Translations under genes and position numbers: made by a program | Assembly: GCA_965226475.1 (NCBI GenBank) | Contig: CBDDDJ010000004.1 | Location: 558,001-622,000 of the forward strand | Reading direction: 5' to 3' | Source: JASLMY01 sp965226475 | GTDB lineage: Bacteria; Pseudomonadota; Alphaproteobacteria; GCA-2731375 | DNA length: 64,000 nt | Notes under the pieces: model-generated | Told to the model about the DNA's origin: nothing | Seen by the model: the letters and a program-made list of their open reading frames with translations, nothing else | The model's database searches: none | In this document: piece after piece, positions 34,272 through 44,014 of the stretch | Position numbering within the stretch: position 1 is the stretch's first letter | How the letters are laid out: every line of letters begins with the position of its first letter

Positions 34272-35437
34272 CAGTCAAACAGCCGGGCGCTGGCGATGCG
34301 GGCACCCTCGGCCAGACTTTCGAGCTTCGCCCAGACCACATCCTCGGCGGTGAAGCTGTCGCCGGCCAGCGTGCCGAAGCCGCAATCGGTGCTGGCGATG
34401 ATACGGGCCGGGTCGCCGACGGCGGCGGCGGCCCGCTCGATCCGCTCGGCCACCACACAGGGATGCTCGACGTAATTGCTGGTGGTCTCGATCACGCCGG
34501 GGACCAGCAGCATCTCGTTGGGCAAGGGGGAATCGCGGAAGACCTCGATCTCGTGCGCGTGGCGGGGGTTGGCGAAGGGCAGCGTGATGGCGCCGACGTT
34601 CGCCCCGTACATCAGGTCGATGACGTCGCCCACCGCCGGGTCGTGGACATGTGGGCCGTCGCGGTTGCCCCAGCAGGCATGCAGCCGCACCCGCTCGGCC
34701 GAAATGCCGTCCAAGGCCTGGTTCAGCGCATCGATATGCATCTCGATTTGGGCGCGGAAGCCGGCCAGGGTTTCATTCTGGAAGTAGCCGGCGCGCTCCA
34801 TCCCGATATCGGGCGAATCGATCTGCAGCACGAAGCCCTGGTCGACGATATGGCGGTATTCCCTGGCCAGCCCCTTGGCCAGCGCCCGGACATAGGCCTC
34901 GTGGCTGTCGTAATGGCGGTTCATCATCGCCGTCGCCGCGAAGCCCGGCGAGACCGAAGTCATGAAGGTCTCGGCGAAGGCCGTGCCTCCCGCCGCCAGC
35001 CCGGCCTTGAAGTCGTCGCACTCCCGCGCGACGCCGGAGGTGTCGTCATAGCTCACTTCGCCAATCGCCTGGGGGAAGGCGTAGGGGTTGAGCCGCCGCC
35101 GCCCGCTCCGCGCCAGGTTCTCGAACCAGATCGGAAATTTTTGCGCGTCCAGCGGCAGCGGCCGGGACTGCTCGCCACCGGGACCGAAGCCGCTCATCCG
35201 CCCGGCGATATAAGAGACGAAGCTCGGCCGCTCCATCTCACCGTCGTTGACGATGTCGATGCCGGCGGCCGCCTGGCGGGCGATCACCTGCCCGATGGCC
35301 TCGCGCACGGCAGCCTCGAAGGCGGCTTCGTCGACCGCGCCCGCCTCCTCGCGGGCGACGATCAGGTCCGCCAGCACCCGGCCGCGCGGCAGGCTGCCGA
35401 CATGGGTGGCGAGGATGCGCTCGGTGCTGGTTTTCAT
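34271..35437 (-). CDS. MetE-like C-terminal-domain protein 2
   Basis: 388 aa. It begins ILATHVGSLPRGRVLADLIVARE and holds GIDIVNDGEMERPSFVSY, the methyltransferase-barrel pattern. HACWGNRDGPHVHDPAVGDV and ASTDCGFGTLAG carry the likely zinc ligands (H, C and C). It lacks the MetE N-terminal half. It differs clearly from the MetE-like protein at 7381. GGGAGG lies 7 bases before the ATG. Coupling to a gamma-glutamyltransferase suggests work on a thiol or S-conjugate; this is inference. Confidence 0.88.
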   Translation of the reverse strand: MKTSTERILATHVGSLPRGRVLADLIVAREEAGAVDEAAFEAAVREAIGQVIARQAAAGIDIVNDGEMERPSFVSYIAGRMSGFGPGGEQSRPLPLDAQKFPIWFENLARSGRRRLNPYAFPQAIGEVSYDDTSGVARECDDFKAGLAAGGTAFAETFMTSVSPGFAATAMMNRHYDSHEAYVRALAKGLAREYRHIVDQGFVLQIDSPDIGMERAGYFQNETLAGFRAQIEMHIDALNQALDGISAERVRLHACWGNRDGPHVHDPAVGDVIDLMYGANVGAITLPFANPRHAHEIEVFRDSPLPNEMLLVPGVIETTSNYVEHPCVVAERIERAAAAVGDPARIIASTDCGFGTLAGDSFTAEDVVWAKLESLAEGARIASARLFD

Positions 35438-36367
35438 CGTCCGGCCTCCCGTCTCTTTTCCTCGAACGCCGCCGTGCCCCGCCTCGCTCCGCTCCGGGGC
35501 ACCCGGCGCCACTTTGCCCGCCTCCCGCCGCCTGTCAAGCCGGCGCCGATCGCGCCCCGGGTTCGGCCGGCGCCATCGACGACGTGGCAAAGGTCGCCGG
35601 AATGGCCCTCGAGTGGCATTTGGACGATGATTGAGGTGTTTTCGCCGCGCCGGCGCGAAAATCGACCAGGCCGACCCCGGCGCCGGACGGGAGCGCGACA
35701 TGAAAACATCTCGCCAAACACATAGAATGGGTGAGTTCCATATCTCTAACATGGCGCGCCGCGCGAGGCCCCGTAAGGCGCCGGTGGTGGGGGCGTAAGA
35801 GTTTAAGTTGTTTAGGATTTTCGGCCCCTGCCTTGGCTCCGCCGGGATGCCGTCGCGGCCCGCCGGGCCCCGCCGCCGGCCCCCGACCGGGTGCTCGGAG
35901 CCGGCGGACGCGGTCTCGAATTATGGCAAATATACGTCTCGGGACGGGTGTAGCGGGGGGTGTCGAAAACTGCGCAACGGGGTGTCGAAATCCGTCGCGA
36001 AAGAGCCCGAATCGGCCCGAAATAAGGATTCCGGATTGCGACGGGCGCGCGAACGGCCAAATCGTCCTGGCGTCATCATGGCGTCGTTTCGCGCCGCGCG
36101 AGCATGGCGTGGCCGAAGGCGTGGTTCGGGATCGGGGCAAGAATTCGACCCTGCAAGACCGGCCCCCGACGCCTCGACCCCATGCAAGATGCAAGACGCG
36201 ACCCCGAACCACACGGCAACGACAAGAAACCGTCGGCACGGGGCCGGCGGAAAGGGAGGACGATTGTGACTGCAAGCTATTGCCCTTGGGTGACCCCTCC
36301 GTTGTGACCTCTCCGTTGCCGGCCGACATGGCGAGGATGTCCGCGCTCATGCCAAGGCCTCCGCCGC
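35438..36367. other. 930-base stretch without a recognised gene
   Basis: Upstream of the MetE-like/ggt operon and downstream of the SnoaL gene. Open frames are present on both strands but none resembles a known protein, and codon pattern is poor. A short direct repeat GGGGTGTCGAAA occurs twice near 35955-35985. It may hold a decayed gene. Confidence 0.55.
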
Positions 36368-36805
36368 TCAGGACTTGCCCCAGGTCGACCCGTCCATCGT
36401 CAGGGTGCGCCGCGCGAACTTCCAGGCGCCGTTCACCTTGACGAGGATATCCTCGTAGACTCCGCAGTCGGCCAATATGGGCAGCTCGCCGGGTTCACCG
36501 TTGTAGGCGACCAGATAGCAGCGGCCGCGCACGCTGCCGTCGCCCAGGCGCTCGAGGTGGATGCTGCCGTTCCAATGGCGGCGATACTTGCCGCCCCGGT
36601 TTGCCTTGTCGCGTTCCTTATGCGCGATGAGGTCCGAACGGCCGGTCACGTCGATGCCGATTGCCGGCGATTCCATGACCCCGTCGTCGGTGAAGCAGGA
36701 CGCGTAGGCTTCCGCGTCGGCGGCATCACTCATCAAGTTGTAGTATGAATAGAGGTTCTGGATCTCGAGGTAGTCCAGCGCTGAAATTCCGCCTGAATTG
36801 CTCAT
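36368..36805 (-). CDS. SnoaL-like (NTF2-fold) protein
   Basis: 145 aa. SALDYLEIQNLYSYYNLMSDAADAEAYASCFTDDGVMES is the standard SnoaL_4-type start; RRHWNGSIHLERLGDGSVRGRCYLV follows. Members include ketosteroid-isomerase-like enzymes and small subunits of oxygenases. No partner oxygenase is adjacent. It may be the last gene of a minus-strand group with the alcohol dehydrogenase 217 bases upstream. Confidence 0.85.
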   Translation of the reverse strand: MSNSGGISALDYLEIQNLYSYYNLMSDAADAEAYASCFTDDGVMESPAIGIDVTGRSDLIAHKERDKANRGGKYRRHWNGSIHLERLGDGSVRGRCYLVAYNGEPGELPILADCGVYEDILVKVNGAWKFARRTLTMDGSTWGKS

Positions 36806-37022
36806 CGTTGCCTCCTATAGCCCGGTTCGTGGCGCCGTCGAGGATCATGTCCCGGCGCGAGGTGTGAGAGCCGGCCGGCGGCGACGCGCGGGGACAAGTC
36901 TTGCATTTTGCATCGCGGCCCGGCCTCCACTTCCACGATGCCCTCGATCATCGCGTCATTTAGAAACACGCCTCGTCGGCCGACGTATCCATCTTCGGCG
37001 ACAAGACGGGAACGCGATCCCC

Positions 37023-38154
37023 TCACCCATGCGGCACCAAAATTTGCCTGACCGTCGCCCCGCTCTCCAGCAGATCGAAGCCCGCGTTGACCTCCTCGAA
37101 GCCCACCTTGCGGTCGATCAGGCGGTCGACGGGCAGGCGGCCTTGCAGGTAGAGGTCGATGTAGCGGGGGATGTCGCGGACCGGCACGCAGCTGCCCATG
37201 TAGCTGCCCTGGATGCCCTTCTCGTCGCTGACGATCTCGGATGGCAGGAAGGTGAAGCTCGCGGACTTGGGCGCCAGGCCGGCGACCACCACGGTGCCGC
37301 CGCGCCGAAGCGACTTGTACGCCGTCTCCAGCGCCGGCACCGCGCCCGCGAGTTCGAAGGCATAATCGACGCCGCCGCCCGAAAGGTCGAGGATCTGCTG
37401 TACGTGATCGGCTTCGCGCGCGTCGACCGTGGCGTGCGCGCCCAATTGCCGGGCGAGGCCCAGCTTGTCGGGATTGACGTCGACGGCGATCACCTGTTCC
37501 GCCCCGCCGACCAGCGCCCCATCAGGCCGTTGAGGCCGACGACGCCCAGGCCCACGACGCAGACCTTGTCGCCCGGTCGGATGCGCGCCGTGTTCAGCAC
37601 CGCGCCGACGCCGGTCATCACCGCGCAGCCGAAAAGCGCCGCCTCGTCCATCGGGATATCCGCCTCGACGCGGACGGCGGAGCCGCGGTCGATCACCGCG
37701 TATTCGGCGAAGCAGGAAAGCCCCGAATGATGGTTGAGCGGGTTGCCGTCGGCGTCTCGCAGCCGCTTGCCGCCGCCCATCAATTCGCCGTTGGCCCGGG
37801 CCGCCGCGTGGGCCTCGCAGACCTGGGCCGGCCTTCGAGGCAGCGCCGGCAGCGCCCGCAGTTGGCGCCGAACTGGAAGACGACGTTGTCGCCGGGCGCC
37901 ATGTCGCGGATCCCGGGGCCGCATTCGACCACCTCGCCCGCGCCCTCGTGGCCCAGCACCAGCGGCACCGGCTGCGGCCGGGCGCCGTTGATGACGCTGA
38001 GGTCCGAGTGGCACAAGCCGCCGCCCCGGACCCTGACCAGCAGCTCGCCCGGGCCCGGGGGGTCGAGCTCGACCTCCTCGATGCTGATGGGTTTGCTCGT
38101 CGCGAAGGGTTGTGGGGCATCGGTGCGGCGCAGCACGCAGGCGGTCATCTTCAT
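37023..38154 (-). pseudogene. Zinc-dependent alcohol dehydrogenase (class III-like) with two frame breaks
   Basis: MDR-family dehydrogenase recognisable across three frames. Start KMTACVLRRTDAPQPF; catalytic zinc region GGGLCHSDLSV and GHEGAGEV; structural zinc NCGRCRRC. Frame breaks at about 37826 (after CLEGRP), resumes QVCEAHAAARANGELMGGGKRLRD, holds VCVVGLGVVGLNGLM (NAD site), breaks again near 37519, and resumes ALVGGAEQVIAVDVNPDKL to the end. Each break looks like one base lost in a short G or C run. The rest is well preserved, so recent inactivation or a sequence error is likely. Confidence 0.85.
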
Positions 38155-38217
38155 CGCGGGTCTTCCTCGGTTGCGGGCGAAATCCTCGGGCAATTGAGCG
38201 CGAGCGGGCGCGGCGGG

Positions 38218-39405
38218 TCAAGCGCGCGCCAGCGTCTCGATCGCCTCGATGAAGCGGTCCACTTCCTCGTCGCTGTTGTAGTAGTGGACGCCCAGGCGAT
38301 TGATGAGTGACAGCCCGCGCCGTTCCATGTCGATCCGGGTGCTGGCCCGGCCGGAGGTGGTGATGTTGATGCCGTCCTCGGCCAGTCGCGCCTTGACGGC
38401 CATGGGGTCCAAGTCGCCGACGGTGAAGCCGACGATGCCGGACTTCACCCGGCCGAGATCGTGCACCGCCACGCCCGGCAGCGCTTCGAGGCGCGCGCGG
38501 ATATCGTTGGCGAGGCGATCGACCCGGGCGCGGATCGCCTCCAGCCCCCAGGAAAGCGCATAGTCGACCGCGACCGCCAGGCCGATCTTGCCGGCGACGT
38601 AATTCTCCCAGTTCTCGAAACGACGGGCGTCGGGGCGGATCTCGAACGTGTCTCGCCCGGTCCAGGTCGCGGCGTGGTTGTCGAGGAAGGGTGGCTCCAG
38701 CCGCTCCAGCAGGGCACGGCGGATATAGACGAAGCCCATGCCGCGCGGACCGCGCAGGAACTTCCGAGATGTCGCCGAAAGCACGTCGCAGCCGATCTCC
38801 TCGACATCCAGCGGCATCTGGCCGACCGACTGGCAGGCATCCAGGATGTAGGGAATGCCCCGCGCCCGGGCGACGCGGCCGATCTCGGCGGCCGGGTTCA
38901 CCAGCCCACCCGAGGTCGGCGCATGGGTGATCGAGATCAGCTTCACCCGCTCGTCCAGCAGCGCCTCCAGGCCGTCGACGTCGATCTGGCCATGTTCGTC
39001 GTCAGGCGCCACCACGATCTCCGCCCCCGTCCGCCTGGCCACCTGCAAATAGGCGATGTAGTTGGAGCCATATTCGGAGCTGCCGGTGACGATCCGGTCG
39101 CCCGGCCGGAAGGCGAGCGCGTAGAAGGCCATGTCCCAGCCGACGGTGGCGTTCTCCACCACGGCGATTTCGTCGGAATTGCAGTTGAGCAGGCGGGCGA
39201 TCGAATCGTAACCGGCCTCGACCTCCAGCTCCCTGCGGGCGTGCGCCTCGTAGCCGCCGAACTCGGCCTCCAGCCGCAAGTGACCGGTGACCGCGTCCAG
39301 CACCGGCGTCGGCATCAGCCCGGCCCCGCAGTTGTTCAGATGCACGACATGCTGGACGCCGGGCGTCTCGCGCCGGGCACGCGTCAGGTCGATATCATCG
39401 CTCAT
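38218..39405 (-). CDS. PLP-dependent class V aminotransferase (cysteine desulfurase-like)
   Basis: 395 aa. VVHLNNCGAGLMP at the start, DEIAVVENATVGWDMAF, GSSEYGSNYIAYLQV, SITHAPTSGGLVNP, YILDACQSVGQMPLDV and the PLP lysine in SATSRKFLRGPRGMGF define fold type I, class V. The family covers cysteine desulfurases, isopenicillin N epimerase-like and EgtE-type C-S lyases; the exact reaction is unknown. The start at 39405 follows GGAGGGAGCAAGGCC. It ends 63 bases upstream of the broken alcohol dehydrogenase and is divergent from the SDR gene. Confidence 0.9.
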   Translation of the reverse strand: MSDDIDLTRARRETPGVQHVVHLNNCGAGLMPTPVLDAVTGHLRLEAEFGGYEAHARRELEVEAGYDSIARLLNCNSDEIAVVENATVGWDMAFYALAFRPGDRIVTGSSEYGSNYIAYLQVARRTGAEIVVAPDDEHGQIDVDGLEALLDERVKLISITHAPTSGGLVNPAAEIGRVARARGIPYILDACQSVGQMPLDVEEIGCDVLSATSRKFLRGPRGMGFVYIRRALLERLEPPFLDNHAATWTGRDTFEIRPDARRFENWENYVAGKIGLAVAVDYALSWGLEAIRARVDRLANDIRARLEALPGVAVHDLGRVKSGIVGFTVGDLDPMAVKARLAEDGINITTSGRASTRIDMERRGLSLINRLGVHYYNSDEEVDRFIEAIETLARA

Positions 39406-39563
39406 GGCCTTGCTCCCTCCGCCGGGATCCATGGCGCACCTAATCGCCGGCGGCGAGGCGGGTCAACCGCGCCGGCGCTCGCCCGCGCGATCCGAACCCG
39501 ACGTAGCGATCAAGTGCTACTCTCAATCGGCGTTGGTTCAATCCGATTCGGGAGGGATGCGTG

Positions 39564-40325
39564 ATGCGGTTCGAAGGGCAAGGGGTGATCGTGACGGGCG
39601 GTGGCAGCGGCATAGGGCGGCAGACCTGTCTCGAGTTCGCGGCCGAGGGGGCCGGCGTCGCCGTGGCGGACCTGGACCTTGCGTCGGCCGAGCGCGTGGC
39701 CGAGGAAATCGCGCGCGCCGGCGGCGGCGGCCAGGCCATCGCCGTCGACGTCACCGATTCCGACAGCGTCAATGCCATGGTCGCGGACGCTGCGGCGACG
39801 CTCGGCGGCCTCGATATCCTGGTCGCGAGCGCCGGCATCCGCGAGATCGTGCCGGTGCTGGAGCTGTCGCTCGAGGAGTGGAAGCGGGTTCTCGATGTCG
39901 ATCTCACCGGCGTGTTCCTCTGCTGCCAGGCCTTCGCCCGCCACCTCGTCGCGGCGAAGAAAGAGGGCGCTATCGTCAATTTGGCCTCGGTCGCCGGCGT
40001 CCAGGCGGCGCCCAGCCGGGTCGCCTATACCGCGGCCAAGCACGGGGTCGTCGGCCTCACCAAGGCGCTGGCGATGGAGTTCGGCGAACTGGGGATCCGC
40101 GTGAACGCGGTCGGCCCGGGCGTGATCCGTTCGCCGCTCACCGAGCGTTACTTTCAGGATGCCGATCTGGCGGAACATATTCGCGGCATGCATGCGCTCA
40201 ACCGCTGGGGCCTTCCGCTGGAGATCGCCAGGGCGATCCTGTTCCTCGCCTCCGCCGATGCCAGCTTCTGTACCGGCACCACGCTGCTGGTCGACGGCGG
40301 CATGACCGCCGGCAAGCGCATGTAG
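39564..40325 (+). CDS. Short-chain dehydrogenase/reductase
   Basis: 253 aa classical SDR: coenzyme motif VTGGGSGIGRQ, the VASAG variant of NNAG, a catalytic serine in NLASVAGVQ, and YTAAKHGVVG with the YxxxK pair. Residues VADLD after strand 2 suggest NAD(H). The end FCTGTTLLVDGGMTAGKRM is typical of 3-oxoacyl- or sugar-type SDRs. The ATG at 39564 follows GGGAGGG at 8 bases; a GTG three bases earlier is an alternative. A GNAT gene follows 11 bases later. Confidence 0.93.
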   Translation: MRFEGQGVIVTGGGSGIGRQTCLEFAAEGAGVAVADLDLASAERVAEEIARAGGGGQAIAVDVTDSDSVNAMVADAAATLGGLDILVASAGIREIVPVLELSLEEWKRVLDVDLTGVFLCCQAFARHLVAAKKEGAIVNLASVAGVQAAPSRVAYTAAKHGVVGLTKALAMEFGELGIRVNAVGPGVIRSPLTERYFQDADLAEHIRGMHALNRWGLPLEIARAILFLASADASFCTGTTLLVDGGMTAGKRM

Positions 40326-40336
40326 CGGGTCGAGCG

Positions 40337-40804
40337 ATGACGGCCGGGCCCATCGACATTGCCGCCGCCGTGGCCGCCGACGGCGAGGACGTCGCGCGTC
40401 TGGCGGCGGCACTGTTGGCGGAGCTTTCGGGCGCCGGCCCGCCGGACCCGGAGCAATACATACCGAGCACCCGGGACATGCTCGCGGCGGAGACGGTCTG
40501 GGCCTTCCCGGCGAGGCCCGAGACGGGCGCCGCGACCGGCCTGCCGACCCTTTACGAAGCCGCCACGATCTACGCCCGGGGTCGCTTCGGCGTCATCGCC
40601 GAACTCTATGTCGTGCCCGAGATGCGCTCCGCCGGCATCGCGAAAGCGATGGTGGAGCGAGCCATGGTGTTCGGCAAGGCGAAGGGCTGGAACCGGCTGG
40701 AGGTGACGGCGCCCGCCCGGCCGCGTTGGGACCGCACCATAAATTTCTATCTGGCCAACGATTTCGTCGAGGGCGGCCCCAGATTGCAGCGATATATTCT
40801 CTGA
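40337..40804 (+). CDS. GNAT-family N-acetyltransferase
   Basis: 155 aa. IAELYVVPEMRSAGIAKAMVERAMVFGKAKGWNRLEVTAP holds the strand 4 and acetyl-CoA loop (R/Q-x-x-G-I/A) of the fold, and INFYLANDFVEGGPRLQRYIL is the usual end. Substrate unknown. Likely co-transcribed with the SDR. A hairpin at 40860 could end the transcript. Confidence 0.88.
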   Translation: MTAGPIDIAAAVAADGEDVARLAAALLAELSGAGPPDPEQYIPSTRDMLAAETVWAFPARPETGAATGLPTLYEAATIYARGRFGVIAELYVVPEMRSAGIAKAMVERAMVFGKAKGWNRLEVTAPARPRWDRTINFYLANDFVEGGPRLQRYIL

Positions 40805-40859
40805 ACCCGGGATCGCGGGAGCGATCGCCGCGTAGGCCGCGGCTCGCCTCGTAGTCCGG

Positions 40860-40888
40860 GTTGAAAGTCGCCGATGACGACTTTTAAC
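40860..40888 (+). terminator. Hairpin after GNAT gene
   Basis: GTTGAAAGTCG, loop CCGATGA, CGACTTTTAAC (10 of 11 paired). Placed 56 bases after the stop. Possible terminator. Confidence 0.5.
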
Positions 40889-40895
40889 GCCATTA

Positions 40896-40979
40896 CCGGC
40901 CCGTTCCGCCGGCTCAGCCACCCGCGGAGTGTTCCCTTCGGGTGCCCTGGGGGGTGGCTGAGCCGGTGGAACGGGCCGG
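40896..40979. repeat. Large palindromic repeat (copy D)
   Basis: Arms of 28 bases (40896-40923 and 40952-40979) with a single mismatch. The 28-base loop contains GCGGAGTGTTCCCTTCGGG and GTGCCCTGG. The loop is shared with the repeats at 42648 and 53113. It lies between two convergent genes. Confidence 0.9.
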
Positions 40980-41004
40980 CCTCGAGGACTTTCGAGTCGG
41001 ACAC

Positions 41005-42609
41005 TCAGGCCGGGACGGCTGCGCCGCCGCGGCGGGGGTCGGCGGCGCCGACCATGGCGCCGCTCGCCGGGTCGCGGGAGACCGCCTGCATGCCGCCGGC
41101 AACCATGGTGAGCGGCACGGCCGGCTGGATTTCGTGGCCGCGCCGTTCGAGTTCGGCGACGGTGGCGGCCGGGACCCTCGATTCGAGTTCGACCCGGCGG
41201 CCGTCCCACAGTCGCCCCCGGGGCGCCTCGATCGCGGCCTGGAGATCCAGCCCGAAGTCCACATGATGCACATAGGCCTGCGGCTGGGTTTGCAGGATGC
41301 CGTAGCTGCCGGGCGTGCCGAGCGCCAGCACGCCCTCGCCGTCCCGGGTCGCGATGGTCGGCGCCACGACCGAGGCCCAGGGCTTCCCCGGTCTGAGCCG
41401 GTTGGGCGAGTCGGGTTCCAGGTCGCCCCAGTTCAGATAGTTGCTCATGCAGACGCCGGTGCCCGGAATGACAACGCCCGAGCCGAACGGCCCACCCAGG
41501 GTCTGGGTGATGCAGACCAGGTTGCCGTCACGGTCGGCGGCGGAAAACGAGGTGGTGTGCTCCTTCGTCCAGTCGGTCTCGGCCGAGGGGCCGGTGCCCC
41601 ATTTCTCGGTCCGGCCCGTCACCGGCCGGCCGTCGAGCAGGCGGGCGCGCAGGCGATCGATGTGCGGCCCCTCGAACAGCGCCTCGATCTCAGGCCGGGG
41701 CTTCAGGTTGTTCGCCAGCCGCACTTCGGCGGCGATGCGGATGGCGTGGAACACGGTGTCCAGATGATCCGGGCCGAGGTGTTCCATCGCCCGAAGATCG
41801 GCGCCGGCGAGGATACCCAAGGTCAGGATCGCCTGGAACGATTCGGCCGGCGGCGGCACGGTGTGCACGCGGAGCCCCCGGTAATCGACGCTCACCGGCT
41901 CGGCGAAGGCCGGGGCGACGGCTTCCAGGTCGGCCATGGAGATGAAGCCGCCGCCGGCCTGCAAGTGCGCGCTCATCTTTTGCCCGAGCGGGCCCTTGTA
42001 GAGATGGTCCGGCCCATCGGCGGCGATCGCCTCCAGCGTCTCGGCGAGCTCCGGCTGGCGCAGCACCGATCCGACGGCGAGCTCGCCCAGCGGCTCCAGG
42101 TACGCCTCGCGCCAGGCCGCATCGAACGTCTGCTCGATGCCGAGCGTGGCCATCTGGACATAAAGCGCGGAGACCGGCACGTCGGAGCGCGCATGCCCGA
42201 TGGCGCTTCGGAACAGTTCAGCCAGCGGCTTGGTGCCGTAAGTCTCGTTCAGCGCGCACCAGCCGGCGAGGTTGCCCGGCACGCCCGGCGACTTCGGGCC
42301 CAGCGCCATCTCCGCCCCGGTCACCCGGTCGGCATCGAAGGCCCTGGGCACCGACGGCGTGAAGTCGAGCGTGCGGACCCGGCCCTCCGCCGCCACGTAG
42401 CAGGTCGCCAGGCCGTTGCCGGCGAGGCCCGACATGAACGGCTCGCAGACGTTCAGCGTCGCCCCGGTGGCGACGATCGCGTCGAAGGCATTGCCGCCCT
42501 CGCGCAACGCGGCCGCGCCCGCGGCGGCGGCCATGGGGTGCGCCGCGGCAACCATCACATTCACCGCCCGAACCTGCGCGCGGCCGGCGACATGGCCGAG
42601 GTCTGTCAT
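41005..42609 (-). CDS. Gamma-glutamyltransferase family protein 2
   Basis: 534 aa. LREGGNAFDAIVATGATLNVCEPFMSGLAGNGLA, then the processing region HTTSFSAADRDGNLVCITQTLGGPFGSGVVIPGTGVCMSNYLNW and SVVAPTIATRDGEGVLALGTPG. The new N-terminal nucleophile after cleavage is probably a T of HTTSFSA. It is only distantly similar to the gamma-glutamyltransferase at 32619. No signal peptide. Palindromic repeats flank it on both sides. Confidence 0.88.
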   Translation of the reverse strand: MTDLGHVAGRAQVRAVNVMVAAAHPMAAAAGAAALREGGNAFDAIVATGATLNVCEPFMSGLAGNGLATCYVAAEGRVRTLDFTPSVPRAFDADRVTGAEMALGPKSPGVPGNLAGWCALNETYGTKPLAELFRSAIGHARSDVPVSALYVQMATLGIEQTFDAAWREAYLEPLGELAVGSVLRQPELAETLEAIAADGPDHLYKGPLGQKMSAHLQAGGGFISMADLEAVAPAFAEPVSVDYRGLRVHTVPPPAESFQAILTLGILAGADLRAMEHLGPDHLDTVFHAIRIAAEVRLANNLKPRPEIEALFEGPHIDRLRARLLDGRPVTGRTEKWGTGPSAETDWTKEHTTSFSAADRDGNLVCITQTLGGPFGSGVVIPGTGVCMSNYLNWGDLEPDSPNRLRPGKPWASVVAPTIATRDGEGVLALGTPGSYGILQTQPQAYVHHVDFGLDLQAAIEAPRGRLWDGRRVELESRVPAATVAELERRGHEIQPAVPLTMVAGGMQAVSRDPASGAMVGAADPRRGGAAVPA

Positions 42610-42647
42610 GATGCACTCCCGTCTCGATCCGCCATCCCGTCGCGGAC

Positions 42648-42740
42648 ACTCTAGCGCGAATCAGGTTTGATCCGAATCGCCGAGCCACCCGCTCCCCCGG
42701 CCCAACGACCCGTGGAGTGTACCATTGGGGTGGCTGGGCC
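42648..42740. repeat. Palindromic repeat, left part (copy A), split from copy C
   Basis: CTCTAGCGCG, then AGGTTTGATCCGAATCGCC and GAGCCACCCGCTCCCCCGG. These bases match, inverted, the right side of the repeat at 53113. The core CCCGTGGAGTGTACC follows with a small stem GGCCCAACGACCC / GGGGTGGCTGGGCC. The right arm is now 2.2 kb away at 44948. Confidence 0.82.
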
Positions 42741-42866
42741 GAGGGCAAAGGCATGCACACAAATAGTGGGATGTTGGTAGTAGGTGTCAATATGTTGTTG
42801 CCACGGGTGAATGGAGTGTGATTCATATTGAGGCGGCCCGTGATTTATTTGGAGGGAGCCGCGACA

Positions 42867-44014
42867 ATGTTTGTTACAGCGACGGCGTGGACTGGCCGCT
42901 TTGGGGACAAACGGCTGGAAAAAAGGGGGGCCTTCTTTTTAGGCGCTTGGTGGCGCGGTCGAGCTGCATATTGCGCCGCATCGGGCGAGGACGGGCGGAG
43001 GAACTCGGTTTTGGCCGCTTTCTCGCCAATCCCAAGGTGACGGAGGGAGAGATTGTCGCGGCGGCGAGCCGCCCGCTGGAGGCGAGTTGCCGGGGGCGGC
43101 ATGTCCTGGCGATCCAGGACACCACGGAGCTGAACTACGAGCATCATCGGGGACGGGTACGGGGTCTCGGCCCCGCTGGCAACGGTAGTGATCGGGGGTT
43201 TTTCGTGCATCCCGTGATCGCCGTGGACGCCGAGGATGGGACGCTGCTGGGCTTGGCGGGGGCCGAGCTCTGGACCCGCCCGGAGCCGCCGGAAGACGCC
43301 GTGGAGGCGCGTCGAGTACGGGCTTACCGCAAGCTTCCGATCGAAGGGAAGGAGTCGTACCGCTGGCTCGAGGTGGCCGAACAGGCCAAGGGGGTTCTGG
43401 CGAGGGCGGCGCGGGTCACGGTGATCGGCGATCGCGAGAGCGACATCTACGAGGAATGGGCCCGGCTTCCCGACGCGCGGTGTGACATGATCACGCGGGC
43501 CTCGCGTGACCGTGCGCTGGTGGGCGGCGGCAGGTTGTTCGATGTGGCCGAGAGTTGGCGGGAGGCCGGGCGTCGGAAGATCGAGCCGCGGGCCCAGCCT
43601 GGACGCAAGAAGCGCAAGGCGACGCTGTCCCTGCGCTTCGGCACGGTGACCATCAAGCGGCCGGAGCGTTGCACCGACCCGACGGCGCCGGAAAGCCTGA
43701 GCCTTCGTCTGGTCGAGGTGCGCGAGGTCGATAGCCAGGTGGCCGAGCCGATCCACTGGCTGCTCTTGACCACCCATGGTGTCGAAAAGGCGGAAGACGC
43801 ATGGCGCATCGTCGGCTGGTATCGCGAGCGCTGGCATATCGAGCAAATCTTCCGAACCCTGAAGCGCCAAGGCCTGAACATCGAGAGCAGCCAAGTCACG
43901 AGCGCCGAGGCCCTGATGAAGCTGGCGGCGATGGCGCTCGTGGCGGCGGTTCGCATCATGCAACTGGTGTTGGCCCGTGACGGCGGGGGCGGGCGTCCGG
44001 CCAGCGATGTCTTA
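42867..44014 (+). pseudogene. IS4-family transposase, frameshifted and truncated by IS5
   Basis: Start MFVTATAWTGRFGDKRLEKR follows GGAGGGA. At the T-run 42936-42940 one base seems to be missing and the frame changes to RRLVARSSCILRRIGRG. The catalytic core is otherwise readable: VLAIQDTTELNY (D), VTVIGDRESDIYE (D) and the Y-R-E region YRERWHIEQIFRTLKRQ (E). After RPASDV the frame enters IS5 copy 4 and ends VSGPKRVE. Removing IS5 does not restore the usual C-terminus, since repeat copy C follows directly. Confidence 0.87.

Noticed and set aside
42936..42940. Programmed frameshift in the IS4 transposase
   Set aside because: IS4 transposases are normally one frame; a T-run with one base missing and a truncated 3' end fit decay or error better. 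Not fully excluded.
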